Shown here: in pieces, positions 33,454 through 43,293 of the stretch
Numbering within the stretch: position 1 is the stretch's first letter
How the letters are laid out: the number at the start of each line of letters is the position of its first letter
DNA from: Paenibacillus sp. yr247
GTDB lineage: Bacteria; Bacillota; Bacilli; Paenibacillales; NBRC-103111
Direction of reading: 5' to 3'
DNA: 64,000 nt
NCBI RefSeq assembly: GCF_900103825.1
Contig: NZ_FNIF01000006.1
Coordinates: 1 to 64,000 of the forward strand
Notes under the pieces: model-generated
Told to the model about the DNA's origin: nothing
The model's input: only the letters and a program-made list of their open reading frames with translations
Database searches by the model: none
Translations under genes and position numbers: made by a program

Positions 33454-35055
33454 GTGAAATTTAGAAAACCGTTCGTTGTTATGTCGTGTGCTGCTGTGAT
33501 GACAAGTGTTTTGTATGGCTGTTCTACTAAAACCGAGGAGCCGGTCAAACAACCACAAGCTTCTGGTCAAGCAACGTCAGTTCCGAAGCAAGAGCCCACA
33601 AAGATTAAAGTCGCGCTTGAAACCGGCGGTTTGAAATATGTGGAACAGTCATCAGACATCAATAGTGATAAATATGTGAAAAAGCTGGAGGAGCTTGCCA
33701 ATGTCGATCTGAATTTGCAGCTTATCCAACATACCAATTATGAGCAGAACTTAACATTGCTCATGGCAGGAGGGGAATTACCTGATCTGCTGCAGACTCA
33801 CGGGATTAACACACCGCAGATCGCTCCTGCGATTGATGCTGGTCAACTTCTTCCACTCAACGATTTAATAGACAAGTATGGTCCGAATCTTAAGAAAAAT
33901 ATTCCTCAAGAATCTTGGGATAGTGCAAAGGTAAGTAAGGATGGCAAGATTTATGGCATTCCTCAGCCGAACCCGATCCGTGTCGACACGGTCACTTATA
34001 TCCGCAAAGACTGGTTGAATAAGATTGGTATGGCAGAACCCAAAACAGTAGATGATTATATCAAGATGCTAACTGCCTTCCGCGACCAAGATCCGAACGG
34101 GAACGGAAAGAAGGATGAGATTCCATTCTCTGCCCGTGCGAAGCTATCATTTGGGTATGCTTTCTTCGGCGCTTATGATGTCCAACCACAAGCGTGGAAA
34201 TTTATTGACGGACAGCTCGTTCCAAACATTATTCGTCCTGAGATGGTTGATGCTTTGAAAATCTACCAAAAGTTGTACGCCGAGAAACTCATTGATAATG
34301 AGGTTTTGGTGAATCAAGGGAAAGATTGGGATGCCAAAATCAAAGCTCAAGCCATTGTTGGCATGTGGGCACATTCCTCAGCGCAGCCTGATTCTTGGGC
34401 CACTTCTGTAAAAGCAGGCGATCCGAAGGCGGAAATAGCTGTTATTGCTTCACCTGTTGGACCAAGCGGTAAACCGGGAGGCATTTATTCCATGGGCTCT
34501 ACGGTGTCCGATTTTGTATGGACTATCTCGAAAAATGTAAAAGATCCAGCAGCCATTATTAAATTCCTTGACTGGTATTATGCAACCGGTGACAAAGCGA
34601 AAGATGACTTCTTCGTCTATGGATTAAAGGGTACAGATTACACAGAAGAGGGCGGCAAGGTTAAGTACAACTATCCGACAACCGATCAAGGGAACAGCGA
34701 GCAGTTTATGCACCAGGAATGGATTCACTTCACAGGTCCAAAAACGCACCTGACGGATCCGGAATACATTAAAAACAAGCCGGGTGGCGGTGGTGACATG
34801 ATTCTCAAATCGTTGGCTGTGGCAGCAAAAGAAGGCTTAGTTGATGATGGCCTCGACATGCCGACCATGCCGTCTGCTGTTGCACATCCGGAATTGAAAT
34901 ATGACGGATTGTGGTTGGAGTTTGCAGCAAAGGTTATGACGGGTAAAGAATCTGCTGACAAATTTAATGATTTCGTTGCGGACTGGAAGAAGCGCGGTGG
35001 CGATCAATTAATTAAAGAAGCAACAGAATGGTATAACAAAATGCACAAGAAATAA
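33454..35055 (+). CDS. Extracellular oligosaccharide-binding lipoprotein
   Basis: This 533-residue protein has a lipoprotein signal: basic start (KFRKP), hydrophobic stretch and lipobox LYGC with the lipidated Cys23. The mature part is a large family 1-type solute-binding protein, with a FRDQDPNGNGKKDEIPF calcium-like loop near 215, typical of LplA-type binders in Paenibacillus. I chose GTG 33454 (GGGGAGAGG before it), because the frame from 33406 would add 16 residues ahead of the signal peptide. It delivers the glycan to the two preceding permeases. A terminator-like hairpin follows. Confidence 0.92.
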   Translation: MKFRKPFVVMSCAAVMTSVLYGCSTKTEEPVKQPQASGQATSVPKQEPTKIKVALETGGLKYVEQSSDINSDKYVKKLEELANVDLNLQLIQHTNYEQNLTLLMAGGELPDLLQTHGINTPQIAPAIDAGQLLPLNDLIDKYGPNLKKNIPQESWDSAKVSKDGKIYGIPQPNPIRVDTVTYIRKDWLNKIGMAEPKTVDDYIKMLTAFRDQDPNGNGKKDEIPFSARAKLSFGYAFFGAYDVQPQAWKFIDGQLVPNIIRPEMVDALKIYQKLYAEKLIDNEVLVNQGKDWDAKIKAQAIVGMWAHSSAQPDSWATSVKAGDPKAEIAVIASPVGPSGKPGGIYSMGSTVSDFVWTISKNVKDPAAIIKFLDWYYATGDKAKDDFFVYGLKGTDYTEEGGKVKYNYPTTDQGNSEQFMHQEWIHFTGPKTHLTDPEYIKNKPGGGGDMILKSLAVAAKEGLVDDGLDMPTMPSAVAHPELKYDGLWLEFAAKVMTGKESADKFNDFVADWKKRGGDQLIKEATEWYNKMHKK

Positions 35056-35077
35056 GGATGGTAAGTGAATAACAAGG

Positions 35078-35106
35078 CCCCCGAACCCTAAAAAGTCGGG
35101 GGTTTT
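35078..35106 (+). terminator. Terminator/attenuator between lipoprotein and mannosidase
   Basis: CCCCCGA (35078-35084) and TCGGGGG (35096-35102), followed by TTTT. It probably lowers read-through into the enzyme genes or stabilises the lipoprotein mRNA. Confidence 0.82.
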
Positions 35107-35138
35107 ATAAAATAACCGATAGGCGTAGGAGGAGAACT

Positions 35139-37616
35139 GTGCGCAAACTACATTTGATCTGCAACGCTCATTTGGACCCGGCATGGTTATGGGAAATTGA
35201 AGAAGGTGCAGGAGAGGCGCTTTCTACCTTCCGCATAGCTGCTGATTTTTGCGAAGAATATGAGGGGTTCGTATTTAATCATAATGAGGTGATCTTATAT
35301 AAATGGATTGAAGAGTACGATCCCAGTTTATTTCAGCGAATTCAAGGGCTGGTCAAACAGGGGAAATGGCATATTATGGGCGGCTGGTATTTACAACCAG
35401 ACTGCAACATGCCTAGCGGCGAGTCTTTTGTGAGACAAATACTATTAGGAAGAAACTATTTCAGAGAAAAATTTGGCGTGGAACCGAAGACAGCCATTAA
35501 TTTTGATCCCTTTGGCCATACACGCGGTTTAGTTCAGATTATGGAGAAATCCGGCTTTGATTCGTATATTTTTTGCCGTCCTGCAGAGAATGATTGCAGT
35601 CTCCCTGATGAAGAATTTATTTGGGTTGGCTATGATGGGTCGGAGGTTGTTGGACACCGGGCTTTTAAGGCCTACCTTTCCGGCCACGGCAAGGCACACC
35701 TTAAGGTTGAGAGCTGGTTGGAAGCCAATAAGGATAAATCAGAAGGGCTTGTGTTATGGGGTATTGGCAACCATGGAGGAGGTCCCTCAAGAATCGACTT
35801 GAACAATCTGAAAGCTTTAGCGGAGAAAACGACGGAATTCGAAATCATACACTCCATACCGGAGGATTATTTTATAGAATTGAAAGCAAGTGGTAAAGCA
35901 TTGCCAAGATATGAGAAGGATTTGAACCCTTGGGCAGTTGGCTGCTATACCTCGCAGATTCGCATCAAACAAAAGCATCGCTTATTGGAAAATGAGATTT
36001 ATATGCTGGAGAAGATGATGTCCAATGCTGCATTGCAAGGGCTTACGACATATCCGCAGCAAGATATTCAAGAGTCGCTTATAGATCTGATGATCGCCGA
36101 ATTCCATGATATTTTGCCGGGATCCTCCATACAGCTTGTCGAAGACCATTCATTAAGGCTAATGGACCATGGACTTGAGATCGTATCCAGACTGAAGGCC
36201 AGAGCATTCTTTGCTTTAACTGCCGGTCAGAAGAAGGCGGAGGATGGGGAAGTTCCGATCTTCATATATAACCCTCATCCTTACAAGGTAAAAGGGATAT
36301 TTGAATGTGAATTTCAACTGCCCAAAGGCTCCAAGGATCAGTTTGCGAACCCAGTTGTGTATAAGAACGGACTAAAGCTGCCTTCTCAGGTGGAAAAGGA
36401 AGTAAGCAATCTGTATATCGACTGGAGAAAACGATCCGTTTTTGCAGCCGAGTTGGAGCCGGGTCAATTGAATCGTTTTGATGTAAAGATTGAGTTTTTG
36501 ACAGCGAAGCCCAAGCCGATGCTTCAAGCAGAAAAAGGAAAGATTTTGTTCAAAACCGACGATCTTGAGGTAGTCATCAATACGAAGACGGGCTTGATCG
36601 ATCTCTATATAGCCAGCGGTGTGTCATATTTGAAGGAAAATGCGTTTCAACCCATCGTTATGGAGGATCAAGATGATTCTTGGGGCAGTCAGATCCAGAG
36701 TTTTCCTAAGAAAAAAGGTTGCTTTGGGCTGATGTCCAAAAGACAAGGCACCCGATATTCAGGACTTCCCGGAAAGTCCATAGACAGCGTAAGAATTGTT
36801 GAAGATGGGGAAGCGAGAACCGTCGTAGAAGCTCTGATGACATATGGCGATTCCTCTATTTGCCAAACCTATAAGCTGCCGAAGCAGGGAACGGAAATTC
36901 AGGTTGATGTGCTGGTTCATTGGAATGAAAAAAAGAGCATGTTGAAATTAGCCGTACCGACCCTCTTTAACGATGCCCAATATCGCGGGCAGGTGGCCTA
37001 TGGAACAGATGAATTACCAAATAACGGAAGAGAAGTTGTATCGCAAAAATGGGTCGGCGTTTTCTCGGAGGCACACAACGTCGCTTTTACCTGCACGAAT
37101 GATGGGATTTATGGCTCGGATTTGTTAGACGGGGAGATGAGGCTGTCCTTGCTTCGTTCTCCTGGGTATTCAGCACTGCCCGGAGGCAAGAAGACCAATA
37201 CGATGCCTAGGGATCGCTTTTCCAACCGAATGGATCAGGGAGAGCGCAAATATTCATTTTGGTTTAAAGGCTCCGAGCTTGCGGAGCGAGTTGCTTCCGT
37301 GGATAGGGAGGCATTGGCACATAATGAGAAGCCATACGCCCTTACCTATTTCCCCTCCGGTGCCGGAGAGCTGCCTAAACCGCTGATTACTCTGAATGAC
37401 GATGTGGTGCAGATGACTGCGTTTAAGAAAGCGGAAGCTTCCGAAGATTACATCATTCGCTTATTTGAACCAACCGGACAACCGCGTTCTACAGTCATTC
37501 ATTTGCCTGCGCTGGGAATCGAGCAGCAGGTCGAGCTCGGCAAGTTTGAAATGAAAACATTACGTTTGGACGTCGAAGCCGGAAGGCTCACTGAGGAAAA
37601 TGTAATGGAATATTAA
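35139..37616 (+). CDS. GH38-family alpha-mannosidase
   Basis: This 825-residue cytoplasmic enzyme has the zinc-binding CNAHLDPAWLWEIEEG motif (His11, Asp13). The nucleophile region NFDPFGHTRGLVQIMEKSGF is at about 122-141, and HDILPGSS near 327 belongs to the helical mid-domain. The C-terminal beta-sandwich contains RLSLLRSPGY, typical of GH38. No signal peptide is present, so it acts on imported oligosaccharides, releasing alpha-mannose or a related sugar. The start is GTG, 5 bases after GGAGGAG. It heads a run of four enzyme genes with gaps of 31-40 bases. Confidence 0.88.
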   Translation: MRKLHLICNAHLDPAWLWEIEEGAGEALSTFRIAADFCEEYEGFVFNHNEVILYKWIEEYDPSLFQRIQGLVKQGKWHIMGGWYLQPDCNMPSGESFVRQILLGRNYFREKFGVEPKTAINFDPFGHTRGLVQIMEKSGFDSYIFCRPAENDCSLPDEEFIWVGYDGSEVVGHRAFKAYLSGHGKAHLKVESWLEANKDKSEGLVLWGIGNHGGGPSRIDLNNLKALAEKTTEFEIIHSIPEDYFIELKASGKALPRYEKDLNPWAVGCYTSQIRIKQKHRLLENEIYMLEKMMSNAALQGLTTYPQQDIQESLIDLMIAEFHDILPGSSIQLVEDHSLRLMDHGLEIVSRLKARAFFALTAGQKKAEDGEVPIFIYNPHPYKVKGIFECEFQLPKGSKDQFANPVVYKNGLKLPSQVEKEVSNLYIDWRKRSVFAAELEPGQLNRFDVKIEFLTAKPKPMLQAEKGKILFKTDDLEVVINTKTGLIDLYIASGVSYLKENAFQPIVMEDQDDSWGSQIQSFPKKKGCFGLMSKRQGTRYSGLPGKSIDSVRIVEDGEARTVVEALMTYGDSSICQTYKLPKQGTEIQVDVLVHWNEKKSMLKLAVPTLFNDAQYRGQVAYGTDELPNNGREVVSQKWVGVFSEAHNVAFTCTNDGIYGSDLLDGEMRLSLLRSPGYSALPGGKKTNTMPRDRFSNRMDQGERKYSFWFKGSELAERVASVDREALAHNEKPYALTYFPSGAGELPKPLITLNDDVVQMTAFKKAEASEDYIIRLFEPTGQPRSTVIHLPALGIEQQVELGKFEMKTLRLDVEAGRLTEENVMEY

Positions 37617-37656
37617 ATCCTTTCATAAAGAGCAAGCAAGGGAGATGGAACAATAG

Positions 37657-38853
37657 ATGGATAAATTAGCGATCACCGGAGGTACACCCGTAAGAACGGC
37701 CCCCTTTCCAAGCTGGCCGATTGTTGGTGAAGAAGAAGAACGATTGATTCTCGAAGTGGTTCGCTCAGGTAAATGGGGCGGATCAGGAACCCGCATTAAA
37801 CTTGTAGAACTGGAGGAGAGGTTTGCCGCACTTCATCAGGCGAAGCACGCAATCACGCTGGTAAACGGAACGATGGGGTTAACCGTGGCCCTACAAGCTG
37901 TCGGTGTTCAGCCGGGGGATGAGGTCATTATGCCGCCGTATACCTTTATTGCAACTGCAACATCCGCATTGATATTCGGTGCCATTCCCGTATTTGTGGA
38001 TGTAGAAGCTGAAACGCTTAATTTGGACCCGGAGAAAGTAGAGGCAGCGATTACACCTCGAACAAAAGCAATCGTCGCTGTTCATATTGCAGGTGCACCC
38101 GCGAATATGACGCGATTGAAAGAAATTGCGGCTAAGCATGGATTGCGACTGATTGAGGATTCGGCGCAAGGAGTTGGCGCAGAATGGGAAGGGCGCAAGG
38201 TCGGGGCTCTTGGGGATATCGGATCATTCAGTTTTCAACTTGGCAAAAATATCACTTCGGGTGAGGGCGGAATTATGCTCTCAAACGATGAAGAAGTGGC
38301 CGACCATGCTTGGTCGCTTACCAATGTGGGGAGAATCCGCAAAGGCGAATGGTATCAGCACGAACGAATTGGCTGGAATTTGCGTATGACGGAGTTTCAG
38401 GCAGCGATTGCTTTGGCCCAGCTTAGCCGCTTTGAAGAGCAATTTGCTCTGCGTGAGCGTAATGCCAAACTGTTAAATGAGCTTTTTGCTGAAATTGAAG
38501 GAATTCGGTTGCTGCAGACGGATCCACGGATCACCGCTAATGGCAGGCATATGTATATGTTTGCGCTGGACCCTGCGCTTGCCGATCGGCTTGATAAGCA
38601 GAGTGTGATTAATATGCTTAATGCGGAAGGGATTCCAGCTCAGCCGGGATATGTATCACTTAATCATAATAAGGCGGTAATTGCGGATACGAAAAAATGG
38701 ACTGGTGAAGAGCGCGTATATTCATGTCCAATAAGTGAGAGGTTTTGCGATAAGGAAGTGCTATGGTTGATGCAAAACGTTCTTCTTGCCGGGGAGAAGG
38801 ATATGCATCAAATCGCAGATGCCGTGTTGAAAGTCATCCGTGCTGTAACCTAG
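37657..38853 (+). CDS. DegT/DnrJ/EryC1-family PLP aminotransferase
   Basis: This 398-residue fold-type I PLP enzyme has the glycine-rich start (GGTPVRTAPFPSWP) and cofactor Asp in RLIEDSAQGVGA (about Asp167). The internal-aldimine Lys197 is in SFSFQLGKNITSGEGG. The family transfers amino groups to keto-sugars (for example AHBA synthase or 3-keto-4-amino sugars). In this catabolic operon it may run in reverse or act on an unusual amino sugar, which is inference. GGGAG precedes the ATG; the gene lies 40 bases after the mannosidase. Confidence 0.88.
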   Translation: MDKLAITGGTPVRTAPFPSWPIVGEEEERLILEVVRSGKWGGSGTRIKLVELEERFAALHQAKHAITLVNGTMGLTVALQAVGVQPGDEVIMPPYTFIATATSALIFGAIPVFVDVEAETLNLDPEKVEAAITPRTKAIVAVHIAGAPANMTRLKEIAAKHGLRLIEDSAQGVGAEWEGRKVGALGDIGSFSFQLGKNITSGEGGIMLSNDEEVADHAWSLTNVGRIRKGEWYQHERIGWNLRMTEFQAAIALAQLSRFEEQFALRERNAKLLNELFAEIEGIRLLQTDPRITANGRHMYMFALDPALADRLDKQSVINMLNAEGIPAQPGYVSLNHNKAVIADTKKWTGEERVYSCPISERFCDKEVLWLMQNVLLAGEKDMHQIADAVLKVIRAVT

Positions 38854-38884
38854 CAAATTTTGAAAAGGAATAAGGGGGGTTAGC

Positions 38885-40630
38885 ATGAAGCTGGCTAAAG
38901 TAGGGATTCTGATAGACGAAAAAGCGGCGAAACGACGTTGGGAGTTTGGAGTCAATGTATTCGAACAATTTCTTGGTGAAATTCTTGCACACCGAGGCAT
39001 TTCCTTTCAATGGCTAACGGATGTGAATCAGATCAAAGCTTGCCAATTGGATGTGCTTTTAATTGGTTTGATGGAGGAGCATACAGGCACTGCTTCAATC
39101 GTATGGGAATTTGCTGAACTAGGTGGAACGGTCATTTCCTATGCCGGATTAAACAGCCTTGCCGAAAGATTTGGATATATGCTGGGAAGACCAGCGGATA
39201 AAGGGTACGCTCACCTGCAATCCGACCTTTTCGAGGAAAGCAGACCCCTCCGATTTTTGCAAGCCGCTCCTTGGATTCAGAAGCTCAATTCTCTCCGTGA
39301 GGAAGAAGGAGCAAAGAACAATCCCAGTGTTTATCAGGTCCAAGAAACGAAAACGATCGAGCCTATACGGGAAATCGGCCGGATCGTAAAAGACCATCCC
39401 AATGGGCAGCACGCTGGCGATGCGCTTCAGCAATTTTCAGTAGGAAAGGGGTTTATTGATCGATGGTCAATAAATATTCCTTATACGGTGGTTGGCCTCA
39501 TGCAGGGGACAAAGCCCGTTTTCGAGGATGGATATCCTGCGCCTGACGGAACAGGTCCGGTTAACGACGGCGTGCTTAAAGCCGATGATCAAGCAGAAAT
39601 GGACTGGGATTTGGACCGAGTAAAGACGGAGACGGGTGTCCCTTATTTTGCCCATCCCTATGCGGACTTGTGGCGGGAAATTCTCATTAGCCATCTTCTA
39701 CAGCGAGTTGTTGGTCAAGACATGACGCTGCCATTTACCGGGTACTGGCCTAATGGTATCGATCATGTGGCTCTGATCTCCTTGGACAGTGACCATACGG
39801 GAGATACAGAAGCGGAATCTACGTATCAGCTTCTCCGCGAATGTGAAATCCCCGCTACATGGTGCATGATGGAGAAGGAGTACAGCAGGCCGATGTATGA
39901 GCGAATTCTGCAAGCAGGTGACGAGCTCGGCCTTCACTATAACGCGGTTCCTGTGGATCAAGGCAGGTGGGGAGCCGATGAGTTTGAACGGCAAGCGAAC
40001 TGGTTTAGAGCAACAACCGGGCTTAAGCATATTTCTTCAAATAAGAATCATTTGACGCGAGTGGAGGGCTGGGGAGAGTTGTTTCGTTGGTGTGAAGCCA
40101 ATGGAGTAGCCTCAGATCAAACTAGAGGGAACAGCAAAAAAGGAAATGTTGGATTCCTATTTGGAACCTGTCATCCTTATTTTCCAATGGCCTGGTCGGA
40201 TGAACAAAACCGGTTATATGACGTGCTTGAAATTAGCTTTCTTTACGGTGATTTTCTTAGTTTAGATACAAGTCTTATCGCTCCTTTTCTCGAGCAAGCC
40301 AAGAGGGTGGAGGGAGTTGCCCACTTTTGCTTCCATCCGATTCATATTCATAACAAGGAATTTATCAGGGACTGGCTTCGGAGCATTGTTAGGCAAGCCA
40401 GACCGCAAGGATTTGTATTTTGGACAGGTAAACAAATTAACGATTGGGAGCGGGCACGCAGAAAGCTGCAAATTCTCAAGATTGACCAGGAAGGCAACCC
40501 GATGATTGAAGGCCTTATGGAATGTGAAAATGTTGTAGTTTGGATTCCGCTGACGGAAAGTGAACAAGCTCATTATAGTCATGTATCAGAAAGACGGCAC
40601 GGTGTACTTTGCCGCAAAGCAGTTTTGTAA
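38885..40630 (+). CDS. Two-domain protein: amidotransferase-like plus deacetylase-like
   Basis: This 581-residue protein begins with a flavodoxin/amidotransferase-like domain (LDVLLIGLMEEHTG and ELGGTVISYAGLNSLAERFG, to about 115). From about 285 it resembles a NodB-type TIM barrel: DHVALISLDSDHTGDTEAES has the Asp-Asp-like start, then ELGLHYNAVP and HISSNKNHLTR. HFCFHPIHIHNKEF (about 482-495) is in the position of the catalytic His. No signal peptide is seen. It would remove acetyl or acyl groups from the imported glycan, but no catalytic assignment is certain. GGGGGG lies 4 bases before the ATG. Confidence 0.6.
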   Translation: MKLAKVGILIDEKAAKRRWEFGVNVFEQFLGEILAHRGISFQWLTDVNQIKACQLDVLLIGLMEEHTGTASIVWEFAELGGTVISYAGLNSLAERFGYMLGRPADKGYAHLQSDLFEESRPLRFLQAAPWIQKLNSLREEEGAKNNPSVYQVQETKTIEPIREIGRIVKDHPNGQHAGDALQQFSVGKGFIDRWSINIPYTVVGLMQGTKPVFEDGYPAPDGTGPVNDGVLKADDQAEMDWDLDRVKTETGVPYFAHPYADLWREILISHLLQRVVGQDMTLPFTGYWPNGIDHVALISLDSDHTGDTEAESTYQLLRECEIPATWCMMEKEYSRPMYERILQAGDELGLHYNAVPVDQGRWGADEFERQANWFRATTGLKHISSNKNHLTRVEGWGELFRWCEANGVASDQTRGNSKKGNVGFLFGTCHPYFPMAWSDEQNRLYDVLEISFLYGDFLSLDTSLIAPFLEQAKRVEGVAHFCFHPIHIHNKEFIRDWLRSIVRQARPQGFVFWTGKQINDWERARRKLQILKIDQEGNPMIEGLMECENVVVWIPLTESEQAHYSHVSERRHGVLCRKAVL

Positions 40631-40667
40631 TCATTTAATTATTTCTTAATAAGGAAGTGTAGGTATC

Positions 40668-43136
40668 ATGGAATTTACTCCGGCTGCTGGAGTGTGGAAG
40701 GTAGCTCCTATCCGTTGGGAAAATGCTAAGGAAAATGAAATGTCAAGACGCATTTATAACATTTTATTAAGATGGCTCCCATTCGCTAATGAGCAATTTG
40801 AAAAATGGGACGAAAAACCAAACAGCGGCCACTTTTTTGGCGGAAATTTCTGGTATTGCTCGGATACGGCTGCGAGCTCGTTCATTTTTGCTGTACTAGC
40901 CAAGCTTGGAGATTATGATAGACAGGCAACGGATATTAGCCGTGAAACATTGAAGCAGAAAGCCATCATGGGCCTTCGCTACGCGGGTTTTACTCATGAT
41001 ACAGGACCGAGCGATTGTGTCAGGGTTAAAGGGATCAATCCTTATTGCAGTGAGAAGAAGTGGGGCGGCGAAGGAGATAACTTCTTCATGGCAAGCCAGA
41101 ATGGTAGATCCATAGCTTCCTTGGCACATGCTGCGTGGCTTCTATGGGATGATTTAGACGATGAAACCAGAATCCTTGTGCAGAATATGGTCGCAAGCTA
41201 CGCCGATCGCTGGTCGGATGAAGAGCCGCGAAATGGAACTTATTACGATACGCAGTGTGAAGAGAACGCATGGACTTCTGCAGGGATAGCCGCAGGTGTC
41301 GCTTTATTCCCGGACCATCCACATCAATCGGCTTGGAAGAAGGGATTCATTGAATGGTCGATCAGCTCTGTTACTACATATAAGGATCGCTTGGCAGACC
41401 CATCCGGACTTATTGACACACCAGCAGGGAATCGAATAAAAACGGTCACATTTCACCCGGACTTCACAACAGAAAATCATGCTTTTGTACATCCCAGCTA
41501 CCTATGTGCAGGAACGAATCTGCGGGCCTTCCACGCCACGCTCTCCTTAATGGGAGGGCAGGAAGTACTCGACAGTGCTGTCCATAATAATGTAAATCTG
41601 TACGATCAAACGGTTAAAATATGGGCGCAGTTTGACGGATTGGCTGTTCCGGTTCAGGGACAGGATTGGTGGTACAATCGCCAACATGAGCGTCAATTAA
41701 CTCATGCGATTTTGAATGTGCTGCACAATCATTCGGATGCAGCAAGGTTTGAGCGAAGCGCACTTGATTCCATTGAGAAGATTCAGCTAAGCAATTCAAG
41801 GGGCTGCCTATTAGAGGAAAAAGGAGAAGAGTGTGTAATTAATCTTGCGCATGCTCAGTTTGCCAAAGATTTGGAGCCGGGCTCAGCGCTTGATTTAACA
41901 AAATCCTACCTGCTCCACGTCTTTGGGGGTCCAGGAGTGGAGCCACACGACCCAACAGAAATGATTTCACGTCTTTCCGGTGTATATGAATACCCATACG
42001 GGAATACCATCGTACATCGGACGAAGGAAAGCTTTAGTTGCTTTAGCTGGCGCAACAATGTAATGGCTTTAAGTCTTCCTAAAAAGGGCTTATGGACGAT
42101 TACTCCGCTATACGCAAGCTTTACGGGAACAGTTCAGTTTGAACAATCATTGGGAACTCCCGGTTTAACGAACGAATCTATCATTAGAGACGTGATGAAA
42201 CAACGCATTTACCCATTTGAGGATGGTTTTGGTGCCGTTGTTACCATAGGCAGAGGAAACCGTGAGCTATTGCAGAATGTCGCGTTTGTCGCCCTCCCAA
42301 ATGGGAATAGCGTTTATGCGGAACAGTTTCATGCCGTTAAGGCTTGTAAAGTGCGTGAACTTAAAACGGGTATGGTAGGGATCCGTAATGAAAATTATTC
42401 GGCTATGCCCGATCTTGCTCCGGGCCAGAGAACTCTTTATTTTCCGGGGGATTCCGAAACGTTTAAAGGGTTCTACGGGGATCAGCCCAACCTGGTAAAG
42501 AATTATCCAGAATATCCGTATGTAAATATTGATAACGAAATCGGCTATCTGATTTACGGATCCGCAGGGATTACTTATGTGAACAAACATGTGTATCCCA
42601 AATGGAAAGGGGTAGAGGATATATTGATTATGAATGATGGCGGTGCTGTGGAGTTTCATGAAAATGAGACCTTAAAGCCCTTCATTGTTGTTGCCCTCCC
42701 AAATCAAACTCATGAGGAGACGGCTCTTTCCCATCAAAATGTGTCCCTGCTCTCCGATCAAGCGGAACATGCGCTGCTTCTGGAGATAGATGGTTATTTA
42801 GCTTATATCCATTTTGAATCAGGTCAAAGAACAGTCTCAGGTAAGAAACTGCTCAAAGACGGTTCGGTTCCATTATATAGGGGTAATAATCGTATTACAT
42901 CCGGGCATTACGCATGGTCCGATTCGATTGAAGGATTTAGCAGTGGTTATCTGCCGGAAGTATACCGTTTGGAATCAAGTGAAATGGATTCTCTAAATCT
43001 GGATATTAACATTTTGTCAGATCGAATTACGATATTAAATGTAGGCACATCGACAGCCAACTTTCAACTTATTAACACCAAGACAAGGCGGGGTATGAAC
43101 CTCTCCATTGAAGAGGGCAGGTATGCGATTCATTAA
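40668..43136 (+). CDS. Large alpha/alpha-barrel protein, lyase/hydrolase-like
   Basis: This 822-residue cytoplasmic protein has an N-terminal half of helical repeats rich in Trp/Asn/His (GYxDTQCEENAWTSAG-like TYYDTQCEENAWTSAGIAAG near 190-209, and FTTENHAFVHPSYLCAGTNL near 265-284). A beta-rich C-terminal part follows. The layout is that of (alpha/alpha)6-toroid polysaccharide lyases or heparinase II/III-type proteins, and NHAFVHPSY resembles their active-site Asn-His-Tyr set. I cannot assign a family number. As the last gene of the operon, before a strong terminator, it probably attacks the same glycan as the mannosidase. Confidence 0.6.
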   Translation: MEFTPAAGVWKVAPIRWENAKENEMSRRIYNILLRWLPFANEQFEKWDEKPNSGHFFGGNFWYCSDTAASSFIFAVLAKLGDYDRQATDISRETLKQKAIMGLRYAGFTHDTGPSDCVRVKGINPYCSEKKWGGEGDNFFMASQNGRSIASLAHAAWLLWDDLDDETRILVQNMVASYADRWSDEEPRNGTYYDTQCEENAWTSAGIAAGVALFPDHPHQSAWKKGFIEWSISSVTTYKDRLADPSGLIDTPAGNRIKTVTFHPDFTTENHAFVHPSYLCAGTNLRAFHATLSLMGGQEVLDSAVHNNVNLYDQTVKIWAQFDGLAVPVQGQDWWYNRQHERQLTHAILNVLHNHSDAARFERSALDSIEKIQLSNSRGCLLEEKGEECVINLAHAQFAKDLEPGSALDLTKSYLLHVFGGPGVEPHDPTEMISRLSGVYEYPYGNTIVHRTKESFSCFSWRNNVMALSLPKKGLWTITPLYASFTGTVQFEQSLGTPGLTNESIIRDVMKQRIYPFEDGFGAVVTIGRGNRELLQNVAFVALPNGNSVYAEQFHAVKACKVRELKTGMVGIRNENYSAMPDLAPGQRTLYFPGDSETFKGFYGDQPNLVKNYPEYPYVNIDNEIGYLIYGSAGITYVNKHVYPKWKGVEDILIMNDGGAVEFHENETLKPFIVVALPNQTHEETALSHQNVSLLSDQAEHALLLEIDGYLAYIHFESGQRTVSGKKLLKDGSVPLYRGNNRITSGHYAWSDSIEGFSSGYLPEVYRLESSEMDSLNLDINILSDRITILNVGTSTANFQLINTKTRRGMNLSIEEGRYAIH

Positions 43137-43246
43137 TTGCTGGAAGAATTGGACGTTCATAGTCCTGCGAATCCACCAGATTGAGTAATCCTGAATCGTT
43201 CTTTTAAGGAATGTTAATTACGACGGGAAACTATAGTTCAACTTCA

Positions 43247-43272
43247 AAAGAGCTGCCACCCGGCAGCTCTTT
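43247..43272 (+). terminator. Strong intrinsic terminator of the mannosidase operon
   Basis: AAAGAGCTGCC (43247-43257), a four-base loop and GGCAGCTCTTT (43262-43272) form a perfect 11-bp stem with self-contained A and T tails, so it works both ways. The preceding AAACTATAGTTCAA resembles the dispersed repeats at 1239 and 20896. Confidence 0.88.
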
Positions 43273-43293
43273 ATGATCGAACCAAGAGTGTGT

